The notes beneath the pieces are model-generated. The model searched no databases. It saw only the letters and a program-made list of their open reading frames with translations, and was not told the DNA's origin. Below are positions 8,298 through 19,745 of a DNA stretch of 64,000 bases, piece after piece. Numbering within the stretch: the stretch's first letter is position 1; the number at the start of each line of letters is the position of its first letter. The stretch lies in the NCBI GenBank assembly GCA_021397845.1, contig CM038038.1, forward strand, positions 59,390,748 to 59,454,747, read 5' to 3'. The stretch is from Areca catechu. Lineage: Eukaryota; Streptophyta; Magnoliopsida; Arecales; Arecaceae. Made by a program: the position numbers and the translations under genes.

Positions 8298-9068
8298 ATG
8301 AAAGAACAATTTTTTTGGCCTGGTCTTAAAAAGAGCGTTGCCCAGATCGTAGCTCAGTGTCGGACCTGTGCTGTTGCAAAACAGCAAAGACAGAACACCG
8401 GTCTGTACACGCCCTTACCTGTCCCTGATGGTCCATGGCAAGATATCAGTATGGATTTTGTGGTAGGTCTACCTAAAACTTCTAGGAAACATGACTCTGT
8501 TTTCGTGGTTGTCGATCGTTTCTCCAAAATGGCGCACTTCATCCCGTGTTCTCAAACTTTAGACGCTTCAAAAGTGGCCAAGCTTTTCTTAGATCAGGTG
8601 GTTAAGCTTCATGGTTTACCCAAGACCATTATGTCAGATAGAGATGTCAAGTTCACTAGCTACTTCTGGAAAACCCTCTGGCACATGTTAGGTACTAAGC
8701 TGAAATTCTCTACGGCCTATCATCCTCAAACCGATGGCCAAACTGAAGTAGTAAACCGAAGCTTAGGAAATCTCTTAAGATGTTTAATCGGCGACAACCT
8801 AGGAAACTGGGACTTACTACTTCCTCGCGCTGAATTTGCCTACAACAGTTCGATCAATAGGTCTATTGGGAAAAGTCCATTCGAAGTGGTCCATGGATAC
8901 AAACCTAGGAAACCTTTAAACCTAATTCCATTACTAGTACATACACGAATATCTGAGTCTGCTGAGTCATATGCACAGCATGTTAAGGATTTGCACAAGG
9001 AGATTAATCAGAAGATTCAAACAAGCAATGAACTCTATAGGCATATGGCTAACTCACATAACGGTTAA
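8298..9068 (+). CDS. pol: E2 integrase catalytic core
   Basis: The Cys pair of the zinc finger (CRTC) is followed by the DDE core: Asp in MDFVVGLP, Asp in SDRDVKF, Glu in TDGQTEVVNR. The core inserts linear cDNA into chromosomes. The segment FTSYFWKTLWHMLGTKLKFS is the part retained as an island in the non-autonomous elements. The frame stops at TAA (9066-9068) after a probable one-base change; coding resumes in another frame at 9095 or just before. Confidence 0.9.
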   Translation: MKEQFFWPGLKKSVAQIVAQCRTCAVAKQQRQNTGLYTPLPVPDGPWQDISMDFVVGLPKTSRKHDSVFVVVDRFSKMAHFIPCSQTLDASKVAKLFLDQVVKLHGLPKTIMSDRDVKFTSYFWKTLWHMLGTKLKFSTAYHPQTDGQTEVVNRSLGNLLRCLIGDNLGNWDLLLPRAEFAYNSSINRSIGKSPFEVVHGYKPRKPLNLIPLLVHTRISESAESYAQHVKDLHKEINQKIQTSNELYRHMANSHNG

Positions 9069-9094
9069 AGGAATTTAATGAAGGAGACTCTGTA

Positions 9095-9640
9095 ATGATT
9101 AGGCTTAAACCAGAAAGGTTTCCTCCGGGAACTATGAAGAAACTCCATGCCCGGGGAGCCGGACCCTTCAAAATAATAAAGAAAATTGGACCTAATGCTT
9201 ATGTAGTAGACTTACCACCTAGTTATGGCATTAGTTCTACATTTAACGTTTCCGATCTGAAAGAATACAAGGAACCTGCATTAATAACTGATGAACCTTT
9301 TGGTCCTAACACTTCTCTTAAGAGTGAAATGCCAATTGAGTGTCCACCACCAAATATTCCTGAGCGAAAGGAAAGAATTGAAAGGATCTTGGATGACCAG
9401 ATCATCACTACTAGAAATAAGGGCTACCAACGCTATCTGGTTCGATGGCAAGGACGTCCTGAATCTGAAGATTCCTGGATCACCAAAGAGGACCTACAAC
9501 AAATTGACCCGGATATATTAGAAACTTATCACTCGACAGGGTCGAGTTCCTCCCACCCGGGGAGAATTGGTGCGGGCACCAGAATCAGAAAGAGACTCCA
9601 ACCAATTCAAGCCCATTCCGAATTTTTATGGTTGGACTAG
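9095..9640 (+). CDS. pol: E2 integrase C-terminal domain with chromodomain
   Basis: Contains the GPY/F-like region (RLKPERFPPGTMKKLHARGAGP) and chromodomain (IERILDDQIITTRNKGYQRYLVRW, WQGRPESEDSWI), ending in IGAGTRIRKRLQ and a short tail. The last 73 bases lie inside the 3' LTR. The ATG at 9095 is probably not a true start: the frame KEFNEGDSV continues upstream of it. The chromodomain is expected to bind methylated histone H3. Confidence 0.88.
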   Translation: MIRLKPERFPPGTMKKLHARGAGPFKIIKKIGPNAYVVDLPPSYGISSTFNVSDLKEYKEPALITDEPFGPNTSLKSEMPIECPPPNIPERKERIERILDDQIITTRNKGYQRYLVRWQGRPESEDSWITKEDLQQIDPDILETYHSTGSSSSHPGRIGAGTRIRKRLQPIQAHSEFLWLD

Positions 9641-10809
9641 AGAGTCCGGTAACCTTTCTTTATTTTGAGTCCAAAAGAATCATGTAAGTCGAGTCCATGT
9701 TGGGTCCTGTAATCTTTCTTTTGAGTCCAAAATAATCATGTAAGTCGAGTCCATGTCGGGTCTAGTCTTAGTCCAATCCAAATGGGTCAACTAGCATCAA
9801 GCCTAAAGAAGACTCACAATGTATACCCCAAATCAAGACCCAAGCCAACTCAATTGGGGACCACATGCCACATCACTTGCGCCACCTCAACTTGGGACCA
9901 CATGCCTCGTCAAGAAGGGACTACATGCCACCTCACATGCCACCTCACCATAAGAGGGCGCCATCCCAAGTTCAAATTCAAGGAAGTTGGCCAAGGAGGA
10001 TTTCAAGCAAGAAAATCAGCCCTCTCCCCTTATATTACTCCACTTGTTTGGGGATTTGAAATTTCAAAATTTGTGAGGCTTTATTTAAAGTCTTGGACGC
10101 CCCTTGTAAAGAGGAATTGATGAGTGAATACAAATTTCCAGCAATTTTCTATGTGTTTCTATGTGCCTATGTGGATCTTTTGTGCCTAAGTGAACCTCTT
10201 CCTCTCCTCCATCATTTCTTCTCCCTAATCCTTCTCTTTTACTCTTCATCTTCCAAGAAATCCTCTTCCTTCAAAGCGAATTAAGGACATCATCACAAGA
10301 AGAAGATCAACACCAACACAAGCTTCCACCATGGCACCAAGGATCATTTCCAACAAACTCTCCTTTTGAGTTCCATCAATCTTCTCACTTCTAATTAAGT
10401 ATCTAATCATCTTGGTTTCTTTGTTGCAGGGTTCTCTAGGCTCCAGATCCAAGAGGAAGGATTACTTGCTACAAACCAGAAAGTTAGAAGGCCCATCTTA
10501 TGTGGTATGATCTTTCATTTGAGAACCTTAAGAGTGAATCCCTTGTGCTTGAGATTTCAATGCTTGAACTCCTAGTATTTTAAGATCGGGATCATTAAAT
10601 AGGGCTAGCTTGACTTGTGTGCGAATTCTAATCTTGTCCTATTTCTTTAAGATTTTGATAGTCCTCCTAGCTGGGTTTAAGTATAAGCATTTACAGTTTC
10701 TTATTTAGATCTCCTTGATCTTATATGTTGAATCACTCATATGCAAGTAGGAATTGCTAGTTAAATTTTGGTTAATCTCCTTTAGAGTTACATGTTTGCA
10801 TCCTCATCA
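9568..10809 (+). repeat. E2 3' LTR (right end approximate)
   Basis: Begins TGGTGCGGGCACC after GGGGAGAAT. It contains a tandem duplication (9649-9765) and pyrimidine-rich leader-like sequence around 10190-10260. CATCA-type termini near 10809 suggest the end, but no partner LTR is visible to confirm it. Short ORFs here are not genes. Confidence 0.6.
9649..9765 (+). repeat. Tandem duplication in the E2 LTR
   Basis: Two copies of a 57-60 bp unit (9649-9708 and 9709-9765), each containing GTCGAGTCCATGT and AATCATGTAAG. Probably U3 repeats. Confidence 0.75.
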
Positions 10810-11421
10810 TGCATATCACACCACAACTCCCAACCGGGATCATGCTCATGCTGCTAAGACGAGCCCTCCTATCGAGTTCTGCTCCCAGCCAGGGTCGTGT
10901 TCATAGGGCGAGCCCTCCATCTTAGGTCAGCTCCCAATCAGGGTCATGCTCATGTCACCATGACAGGGGTCATGCTCATCCTACGAAGGCCATAGTTCCC
11001 ACCAACGGCATGAGGGGGAGGAGGATCAATGGAGATTCAAATCATGACAAAGGGAAACCTAGCCACCCACTACCTTCGAGAGGTGGCACATGTCCTGCTA
11101 TAAATACAGGCTCTGCAGTGCACCACTTGCATGACCTGCAATGCCCCACGACACAAGAACCCGAGCCTTTCCAAGAAGGGTATTCCACTAAGACCCCAGG
11201 CTTTGCGACACTCTAACGGTTCCCCCTAAAACGAGAATATGCCACCATTGCTCAGGGCTCAACAGCACAGTGCCCACACCTCCCACGGGAAGTTACACAA
11301 TCAGAAAGGGAAGACTGGCCCGATAGAAGGGCGACAACGAGTAACCAAAAATCCTTCCAAAAAAGGCACTTGAAGAAAGACAGCTGGAAGAGGCCCCAGA
11401 CCTGGTCTGGGCCACCCCATG

Positions 11422-11430
11422 TATATAAAA
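11422..11430 (+). promoter_or_regulatory. TATA box of the Tat-like LTR
   Basis: TATATAAAA about 215 bp before the GGAGTGTCCC motif; the spacing resembles the solo LTR at 43464. An alternative TATAAATA lies at 11099-11106. Confidence 0.45.
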
Positions 11431-11956
11431 TCAAAGAGGGAAGGTAAGTAAGAAGGTAAGTAAGCAAATAGAGGAAGAAAAGGGGCAAGGAACAACTCGA
11501 GGGAACCTCCCAAGCTCTTTCTCGTTTTCTCTCAACTCATCTCCATTCCATTTTTCACCCTCTATGTGGAGAGTCCCTTAAGCTCTCCATCATAGAGGTT
11601 TTGTTTTCCTCGATTGTCCTATTGACTTGATATTGGAGTGTCCCTACTAAAATCCCCAACCTGAGTCTCCTCTATTTTGTAGGTCAGCCAGCCAAGGAGG
11701 CAACCAGAAGAGAGGACCAAGCACCCCATGAGAACCTGATGCGTCAAAGTTATAGGCCACGGTGATCTTGGCAGCAATAGATTGGCATGCAAGGAAGGGG
11801 GGTAGAAGGATCGATTGATTTGATATCAGGTCCCCCATCACTGGAAAGGCATCCATGGAAACCCATGCTCCGATGGTGACCACGTGAGCATACGAGATCT
11901 CCATCAATCATGTGGGAGAACCCTCTCACCGTGGTGACCAGTGCTTGGAAAGGGAG

Positions 11957-12085
11957 CTTTCCGCTCCACCACCACCACCTACGGTGGACCCCCAGCTCAC
12001 CGCACTTACCCAGCAGGTTCATACCCTAGCTACAGTGATGCATCAACTTCATCAGAGGCACTGGTCCCTGGAGACAAAGCAGTAA
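11957..12085 (+). pseudogene. gag: Tat-like Gag N-terminal fragment
   Basis: Reads a proline run followed by TVDPQLTALTQQVHTL and MHQLHQRHW, a probable coiled coil typical of plant Tat-lineage Gag N-termini, ending at TAA. A further possible fragment, EKSLKEYERKLANLAHRF, lies near 12385-12440. Both are short and the assignment is tentative. Confidence 0.4.
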
Positions 12086-12537
12086 CCAGGGACCCCCATT
12101 GCTCGCACTATTGATTCCTGCACCAGCCTATGGTCCTCCCGGGAGGGGCTGCTACATGCGGACTCGCACCCGTGAGGAGCCCATCGAATGGTTGGGAAGA
12201 AGCCACAGCGTAGTCTAACTTGCTAGGACAGCTGCTCCCGGTTTCGGACCATGGCGTGCCCTCGTACCAGTGATACCGGCATGGCCAGGAACTCGGGCGA
12301 GAGTTCCTCCACTCTGACCCTCCTCCACCCCTGACATTCTCTGCTATGGGGTCCGTGGATGAGACCATCCATTGTCAAACGGAGAAGAGCCTCAAAGAGT
12401 ATGAACGCAAGCTGGCAAACCTAGCCCACCGGTTTGCGGAAGCTCAAGGCTCCCATAGAGAGCCCATGGGTTACGACACATGTCCTCCTTTCTCCTAAAG
12501 ACTCCAAGAAGAACCGATCCCCAGCCGGTTCCGTATG

Positions 12538-14099
12538 TGAAGAGGGATGAGATTCTAACAAGATGCAGGATGATATGCAAGGGATGAACATGAAAAAAAT
12601 TAGATTGAACCAAACAAATATTTTTTTTAGTTTTTTATGGTCTAATTCTTGAAACTAGCCAAGACTAGGTTAGGGTTATTCTGTATCAGTTAGCATCCTA
12701 CCCACATGCGAGAAACTATCAAAAAGAAAAAGAAAACTAGGATCTTGGGACTAAGAAGGCCTATTAGGAGCATGTTTAACTTCAAGAAATTAGATAAATA
12801 GAGTTGGGAATTGGACTAAACTTACCAGGCAATGATGTCTTGATACTAGAGATAAGATCACTCTGCTTAGATTGGTTCCTAGATGATCCGGTCACTTTCC
12901 CACGGATCCGTCAGCTTTTTATCATATTGGTTTAGGGCAAAGAAAACTTCAACTAGAGGCTTGCTTCTCCTGAGGGATCCTGCACACGTCACGGGTTAGG
13001 CTCACAGATGAAAATAAAAATATGAAACAAGTAGAAGATGGAAGAGGGAAAGCGAGGGGCTATTGGAGAGGTTGGTGGCCTTCGGGAGAAGATGGATGCC
13101 TGGCTTGGAGAAAGGTGCCTGCTATAGACGGGGATGCTTGGGATGAAGTCCCTGGTGGCCTAGGGGCCAGGGCATGCCTGGAAGAGAGAGATGTAAAGGC
13201 GACCAAGGGCTGGAAAGGGTTTGGGGTTGGCGGTTTGATGAAAGATGGAAGATGGGTGGCAACTTGGGCTTGTGTATGGAGGGCGGCTTAGGGTTGGTTG
13301 GAGGGCTGGGGTGGCTAGGGTTTGAGGGAAGAGATAGAGTAGCGGGGGTGGATAGGGTTTGCACACACACAAACTAACCATGTATCTCATGCCCACTCCA
13401 GGAAGGAGGAATAATTAAACTAGTCAATCAAATATTTTAATTCACAAAAAGAGATTATGCATACAAGAAGGGAGGGATGGGTATTTATAGAGTTACCCTG
13501 GTCCCTGGACTCCTACACAAACTAGGATTACAAGACTTGAGGGCCAAGAAAGCTCCTCTTGGTCTAAACTAGAGGGCCAAGAACCTCCCTTGGGCTTGGT
13601 CTGCTTCACTCCTTGCCGGGCTAGGATGACTTCTTCTTTGACTGGTTCAAAGCCTGGGATGCCAACTTCATGATGGGCTGGGAGGGGCGCCAAGGCCTGG
13701 GAAGAATGAAAGGCACCAGGGCTTGGGCTAGGGCCTGGAGTGCCACTTCCTCATGACTTGGGGTGCCAAGGGCTTTTAGCTCTGGTCAGCATGAATGGAG
13801 TCTAGATGCTTGGCTGGGTGACTTGAGTAGTGGTCCACTTGCTTTCCTCTTGAACATGACTTGAAAGCAAATGCGGGACTCAAAGGGCCTAATTGACAAG
13901 ACTTAAAGTAGGTTGAATAAAATAAATGGACTCAATTGAAAGACTAAACATGACTCAATGGACTTAGTGAATCCAACTGACTCACTTTATTACATGACCC
14001 AAAAATTAGACATCATTACAGGACTCAACAAAATTGACCAATACATGATCAATGATTGGAACCTTGAAATCCTGGTCTGCTCCTAATGTTCCTACATCA
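12538..14099 (-). repeat. M LTR 1
   Basis: Homologous to 17676-19226. In minus orientation it begins TGATGTAGGAACATTAG next to the purine tract at 14100 and ends at 12538. Two teloboxes on the minus strand are visible as TAGGGTTT at 13316-13323 and 13353-13360. ORFs on both strands here are not conserved as genes. Confidence 0.85.
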
Positions 14100-14600
14100 A
14101 TTCTCCCGAGGTTGGAGGAACTCGACCCTGTGGAGTAAAGGTTGATCTGGCTCTGGTAATGCTTTGATGGATCTGGGTTGAGGCATTGCGGATCCTTTCA
14201 AGTGATCCATGAATCCTCAAATCTCGGTCAACCTTGCCAACAAACAAAGTGACATGGTAGCCTTTGATCTGGGTACTAATGGCTTGGTCGTCCAGGATAC
14301 ACTCAATCAATTTCTCTCATAGGCTAATTTGATGGTGGACACTCAGGGTTGGGTTCACTCTCAACGAAAGGGTTAGGCTCAATAGGCTCATTGGATAACA
14401 TTGCTGGCTCCCTATACTTAACTAAGTCGAAGATATTGAAGGTTGTGCTTAATACCTAATTAGGTGGTAATTTAGGCACTAGGTCCAACATTCTTTATCA
14501 CTTTGATAGATCCAGCTTACAGGTATGTAGCTTAATCATCACAAGATTCCCCTAGCAAACTCTTAGACTCTTTTCGGGAATTAACCATGTTTTTATAAAA
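14100..14600 (-). pseudogene. pol: M integrase C-terminus with chromodomain, degenerate
   Basis: Minus-strand reading gives IECILDDQAISTQIKGY followed by frameshifted remains of the YLVRWQGRP block and LERIRNASTQIHQS in a second frame. Upstream remnants resemble NAYVLDLPPELGISSTFN. Purine tract and LTR start follow directly at 14099. Confidence 0.7.
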
Positions 14601-14809
14601 TTCATTGCTTACATTAATCTCATGATTAATTTCTAATGCAGATCTCTAATCATGTAGTGCAAAAACTCATAACACCTAATGCTGGCAAATGACTCATACC
14701 AACACTTATTGATATGAAGACTTGATTAAACCCTAAACTATAACTATGGGTTTAGCCCTTTGCCAGGTGCGTGACATGAAGATGAGAATGGTGCATGCAC
14801 TCCTACTAA

Positions 14810-15555
14810 ATTTCAGAGTATGCCAGAAATATGATGCAAACCTAACATGCACAATGAATGTATGCAGTATGCTTACCTCTATAAAATGCAATCTAGTAGT
14901 TAGAGAAATATAAGAAGCTTCAGGAAATGGTAGAAAATAAGAGGTCAGTTCAGGGTTAGTCTGGTGGGGTAGAAAGTAAGAAGAGGGTTTGGGGTTGATT
15001 GGATAAAATAGGGTACAAGAAGGGGTTTCAGGGATTAATCCTAGACTAATAATGTTAACCTTATGAGGTTAAGGTATATCTACAGGGTCTACCTTATGGA
15101 AGAATGGGTCACTAATCTCAGGAAAAAGATCTTCAATGGAGACTATAGGAGGGGATTTTTCTTGAGGGTACTAGATTAAATAACCCAAATCCTTAATAAA
15201 TTTTTTGGATTCCTGGATTTTAGGACTGGGCTCTATAATTAGGCTCTCTTCTAAAGTCTCCTCAAGTATAATCCTAACAGTAGGGTGGGGTTCCTCATGG
15301 TCCTCTTTCTTTAATTTTTCTTCCAAAATGGTTTTGGTCTGGGTATGGTTTGGGTCAACTAACTTTGGGTTGGCTTTTATCTAGGTATGGTCAGGGTCAA
15401 CAAATTCTGGGCTGGCTCCTGTCTGGGTATCTACCTGGTCAACTAGTTCTAGGTCTTTTATAGTTGTGTCCTCTTCTCCTTCTCCCTCATACTCATCCAC
15501 TAAATCCATTCCAACTTCATACACTTCTTTAATGTCTTCGTTATGAACCAATGGG
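14810..15555 (-). pseudogene. M module X with integrase island
   Basis: Read on the minus strand: DIKEVYEVGMDLVDEYEGEG, repeated VDPDHT/VDPNHT segments, EETLEESLIIEPSPKIQ, SIEDLFPEISDPFFHK, SLGLIPETPS, TSYFLPFPEASY, RLHFIEVS and RFASYFWHTL. All of these blocks recur in E3 and E5 in the same order. Only three in-frame stops are evident over about 240 codons. No protease, RT or RNase H is present between Gag and chromodomain. Confidence 0.65.
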
Positions 15556-15735
15556 GTAGTAAGAGGGGGTTGGTTAAGGAAAAATTGACTGGTGTCTAGG
15601 GTAGTAGGGGTGGGTCGACTAAGGGGTTCCTACTAATGCGGGGCTCATATCTAGTTGTACTAATCCTATGGGATTCAGGTCGACTAAGGATCATGGGTCC
15701 CTTAGGCCCATAGGATGTGGGCTCAGATCTATGGC

Positions 15736-16341
15736 TTATGGGTTTGCTGGGCTCATAGGTATGAGCTCATAGGATTGGGGTTCATAGGATATGGATTCAT
15801 AGGTTCTGCGTTCACTGGATCTAGGTAGGTAATTTTCTCTAAGTTTGCTTTTCATGGCTCTCCAGGTAGTTATGGGTATTTCTCCTTTTATTCTTGTCAT
15901 TCTCTTAAACTTATCCCAGTCTACCTTAGCCTGGAGAACTAACATTGCATCAGTAAACTTGACCTGATCTCTTTCATAATAGAAACCCATATGGCTTTCA
16001 AAGTATAGGTCCATATTTCTTTCCCAATTAAGATAATTCTCAAACTCAGGATCACCCCCAAATTTAGGTACTATTCCCCAAGCATTCCTAATGGATCTCT
16101 TGTCCTGGTCTGTGAAATCATGATTGGGTTTCCTTGCACTACGATCCAAGATTAGGTTAGGGTGTGGGGTACTCCAAGGGTTGGGCTTAGCACGAGTCCT
16201 ACGAGTTTTCTCTAGGTTTCCTAACCGATTTCCCATCCAGTCAAACTTATGATCCATCTAGTTGAGTCTATGGTTTATTTTGGTCAATTGGGGAAGCTGA
16301 TCAATAATGGTCCTTAGTAGGGTGCCTACGTCAGATTCCAT
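15736..16341 (-). pseudogene. gag: M Gag with capsid-type domain
   Basis: ATG at 16341 (MESDVGTLL) is followed by one TAG near 16258, then an open frame to 15736. It contains MDHKFDWMGNRLGNLEKT, shared with E3 and E5 Gag N-termini, then PKFGGDPEFENYLNWERNMD and WRAMKSKLRENYLPRS, which match the retrotransposon Gag capsid homology region. E1, E3 and E5 lack this domain. No zinc knuckle is visible before the X module. One stop suggests recent loss. Confidence 0.75.
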
Positions 16342-17658
16342 GGTCAGGCTGGGTTGGGTTGAGATGACTGGTATTGGGCTCCTAACCTAATGGTCATGCA
16401 ACACACACACATCGACTCCATGATCAGATTGGGTTAGGGTTGAGACCGATGGGGCTAGACTCAAATCGACTACTGTTTGCTAGACCTTGAGTCAAAGTAG
16501 AGTGGGTCAACTCAACTTACAGCCAACTCAGCACTTAATCCTTCCACTGGCCAGGTAAGTGGTGGGGTGGTGGGAGGCTACCCCTGCTAGTGACAGGGTC
16601 CTAATTAAAAAACCACCAGTCCACTAAGGGCGTTTGCCACTGGACCTCTAGCCTTAGACACCAGCTTTCAGTAATAGATGATGGGTTGAGTGCACTATTT
16701 CCCTCACTAAACTCGGACCTGACATGTTGGTGTCCCTAAATCAATTAGGTTGCTAGTTAATTTTAATTAGGGTTTGGGTACGTATGCAAAGGTGGTTGTT
16801 TTCAGCCCAGGATAGGTGATGAAATCCTGCCCTGAAGAGGAAATTGCACTTAAGATTAGTTTAGATGCAGATGATGCACAATCAATGAAGCCCTAATGCA
16901 ATCTAATAACAGAAAATAGTGAATAAAATATTTTTTTTTTGTCTTTTATGGGGTGGCACTTAATGTCAAGTTGGTTAAGTGATCAATCAAAATTGGCTTG
17001 GGTTGGGTGGGGTTTGGTAGTTGATTAGGTTTAGTCAAGTCAAGTATGCAGGAATAACAGAAATTGAAAATTTTGGTTATGTTTTTGATGCAAAGGTTAG
17101 CACAGATTTCATAGAATAAAAATTCTAAAAAATTTGAAGAACAGAGGGTTACGTGTGAGGATTATTCCTACTAAATTTCATGCAAAAAGAAAATAGTATG
17201 ATGATGCAAAACCTAGGGTTTCTAACTAGGTGCAGAAAAAAACAGATTTCTGGTTAGGGTTTCTTGTTTTGCTGATTTTTTTATCTTTTTATAATCTGTA
17301 AAATCTGAGAAAAATAACAGTAAAACAGAGAACAACTCAGGGAATAATCAGTGAGAAAACCACAAAAAAACTGTATGCCTAAGATGGAAAACTAGACCTA
17401 TTTTTGGACCCCTAGTGTAGAAACAGCATGCAGATTTTTTGTTATGGTTTTGTTTTCACCATTTTTTTTGTTTATTTTCGGATCTGAAAAAATCCACAAA
17501 AATAACAGGAAAATATAGGACTAAACAGAGGATAACTACATGAAAATAAAATAAAAACAGCAACATTTTATGGGGAAAATAGTCTTATGTTTTGACTAGT
17601 TATGCTGAAAATAGCATGAAGAAATTCTACCTACTATGCGAGAACATGCCCTAATCCT
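16342..17658 (-). other. M untranslated leader
   Basis: No ORF. It contains the conserved hairpin (16810-16832) and the reverse complement of the leader motif TAGGGACACCAAC near 16735. AT-rich sequence at 17060-17640 has several poly-A/T tracts. Confidence 0.55.
16810..16832 (-). promoter_or_regulatory. Conserved leader hairpin (M)
   Basis: Minus strand GGGCAGG / CCTATCC around loop ATTTCATCA; six of seven positions can pair. It corresponds to the hairpins of E1, E3 and E5. Confidence 0.4.
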
Positions 17659-17670
17659 GCTCTGATACCA
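17659..17670 (-). other. M primer binding site
   Basis: GCTCTGATACCA on the plus strand is the exact complement of the tRNA-Met PBS. It lies five bases from the LTR end at 17676. Confidence 0.85.
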
Positions 17671-17675
17671 AAAAT

Positions 17676-19226
17676 TGATGAGGGACGGGATTCTAACATG
17701 ATGCAAGATGATATGCAATAGACGAACATGAGGAAAATTAGATTAAAGCAAACAAAGATTTTTTTAGTTTTTTATGGTTTGATTCCCAAAACTAGCAAAG
17801 ACTAGGTTAGGGTTATTCTGTATCAGTAAGCATCCTACCCACATGCAAGAAACTATCAAAGAGAAAAAAAAAACTAGGATCCTAGCACTAAGAAGGCCTA
17901 TTAGGAGCATGTTCAACTTCATGAAATCAGATAAAAAGATTTGGGAATTAGACTAAACTTACCAGATAATGATATTTTGATACCGGAGATGAGATCACTC
18001 TGCTCGGATCAGCACCTGGAAGATCTGGTCACTTTCCCACGGATCCGTCGGCTTTTTATCAGATTGGTTTAAGGCAAAGAAGACTTCATCCAAAGGCTCG
18101 CTTCTCCTGAGTGATCCTGCACATGTCACGGGTTAGGCTCACAGATGAAAATGTAAATATGAAACAGGTAGAAGATGGAAGAGGGAAAGAGAGGGGTTGT
18201 TGGAGAGGCTGGCGGCCTTCTAGAAAAGATGGATGCCTAGCTTGGAGAAAGATGCCTGGCTACTGATGGGGATACATAGGATGAAGTCCCTGGTGGCTTG
18301 GGGGCCAGGGCATGCCTAGAAGATAGAGATATAGGGGCAGCCAAGGGCTAGAAAGGGTTTGGGGTTGGCGGTTTGATGGAAGATGGAAGATGGGTGGTGG
18401 CTTGGGCTTGTGTATGGAGGGCGGCTTAGGGTTGGTTGGAGGGCTGGGGTGGCTAGGGTTTGATGGAAGAGAGAGAGTAGCAAGGGTGGCTAGGTTTGCA
18501 CACACACAAAGTAACCACGGGTCTCACACCCACTCCAAGAAGGAGGAACAATTGAACTAGTCAATCAAATATTTTATTTCATGAAAAGAAATTGTTCATA
18601 CAAGAAGGGAGAGGTGGGTATTTATAGAGTTACCTAGGTCCCCAGACTCCTACACAAACTAGGATTACAAGACTCGAGGGCCAAGAAAGCTCCTCTTGGG
18701 CTAAACCGGCAAAGAAACTCTCTTGGGCTTGGTCTGCTACACTCCTTACCGGGCTGGGATGGCTTCTTCTTTGACTAGTTCAAAGCCTAGGATGCCAACT
18801 ACATGATGGGCTGGAATGGGCACCATGGCCTGGGAAGAATGAAGGGTGCCAGGGCTTGGGCCTGTGGTGCCACTTTCTTATGAGCTGGGGTGCCAAGGGC
18901 TTCTGGGTCTGAGCAGCATGAATGGAGTCCAGATGCTTGACTGGGTGACTTGAGTGGTGGTCCACTAGCTCTCCTCTTGAACATGACCTAAAAGCAATTA
19001 CTGGACTCAAAGGACCTAATTGATAGGACTCAAAGTAGGGCAAATAAAATAAATGGACTCAATTGATAGACTAAATAGGACTCAATAGACTTAGTGAATT
19101 CAATTGACTCACTTTATTACATGACTCAAAAATAGACTTCATTACAGGACTCAACAAAATTGACCAACACATGATTCAGAGATTGGAACCTTGAAATCTT
19201 GGTCTACTCTTGATGTTCCTACATCA
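17676..19226 (-). repeat. M LTR 2 (shared)
   Basis: Starts TGATGAGGGACGG on the plus strand and ends at TACATCA. It is homologous along its length to LTR 1. Both neighbours are internal sequence of this family. Confidence 0.88.
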
Positions 19227-19745
19227 ATTCTCCTAGGGGGGAGGAACTCGATCCTGTCAAGTAAAAGTTGATCTGGCTCTGGTTTTGCTTTGATGGGTCT
19301 AGGATGAGGCATTGTAGATCCTCTAGAGTGATCCATGAATCCTCAGATCTCGATCGACCTTGCCAATGAACCAAGTTGCATGGTAGCCTTCGATTTGGAT
19401 ACTAATGGCTTGGTCATCCACAGTACACTCAATCAATTCCTCTCATAGGCTAATTTGATGGTGGACATGTAGGGTTGGGTTTGCTCTCAAAGAAAGGGTC
19501 AAGCTCAATATGCTAACTGGGTATCATTGCTGGCTCCCTATACTCAACTAAGTCTGAGATATTGAAGGTTGAGCTTAATGCCTAATTAGGTGGTAACTTA
19601 GGCACTAGGCCCAACATTCTTTATCACTTTGTTGGATCCAGCTTTCTGATATGTAGCCTAATCATCACAAGATTTTCCTAGCGAACTCTTAGACTCTTTT
19701 CGAGAATTAACCATGATTTTATAAAATTCATTGCTTACATTAATC
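19227..19745 (-). pseudogene. pol: Second M copy: integrase C-terminus fragment
   Basis: Homologous to 14100-14625, including purine tract, chromodomain remains and the flanking non-coding part. Homology breaks off at 19745. Confidence 0.7.

Larger units (their letters stand above)
5796..10809 (+). mobile_element. E2: autonomous Tekay/Del-like chromovirus, 3' part
   Basis: Coding order Gag zinc knuckle - protease - RT - RNase H - integrase - chromodomain, followed by an LTR that starts TGGTGCGGG but otherwise differs from the E1 LTR. The 5' LTR and most of gag must lie left of the window beyond E1. The right LTR end (near 10809) is uncertain. Confidence 0.8.
10810..12537 (+). mobile_element. 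Tat/Retand-like LTR and gag remnant
   Basis: GC-richer than its surroundings. It has imperfect repeats of a GGGTCATGCTCATG type (10840-10980), two TATA-like sites (11099-11106 and 11422-11430), and a GGAGTGTCCC motif near 11635 that also occurs at the equivalent place in the solo LTR at 43004-43695. A gag-like fragment follows. Boundaries are uncertain; the right side is cut by array M. Confidence 0.5.

Noticed and set aside
1..9640. E1 and E2 as a tandem pair sharing the 3941-5795 LTR
   Set aside because: Similarity of the two LTRs ends exactly at 5795, no PBS or leader follows, E2 gag continues in frame, and the E2 3' LTR is different; insertion of E1 in E2 fits better.
13022..13396. Gly/Trp-rich plus-strand and Pro-rich minus-strand ORFs as genes
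   Set aside because: They lie in the M LTR, recur in diverged form at 18260-18505 and 20086-20541, and have no domain; they reflect the GC-skewed LTR leader.
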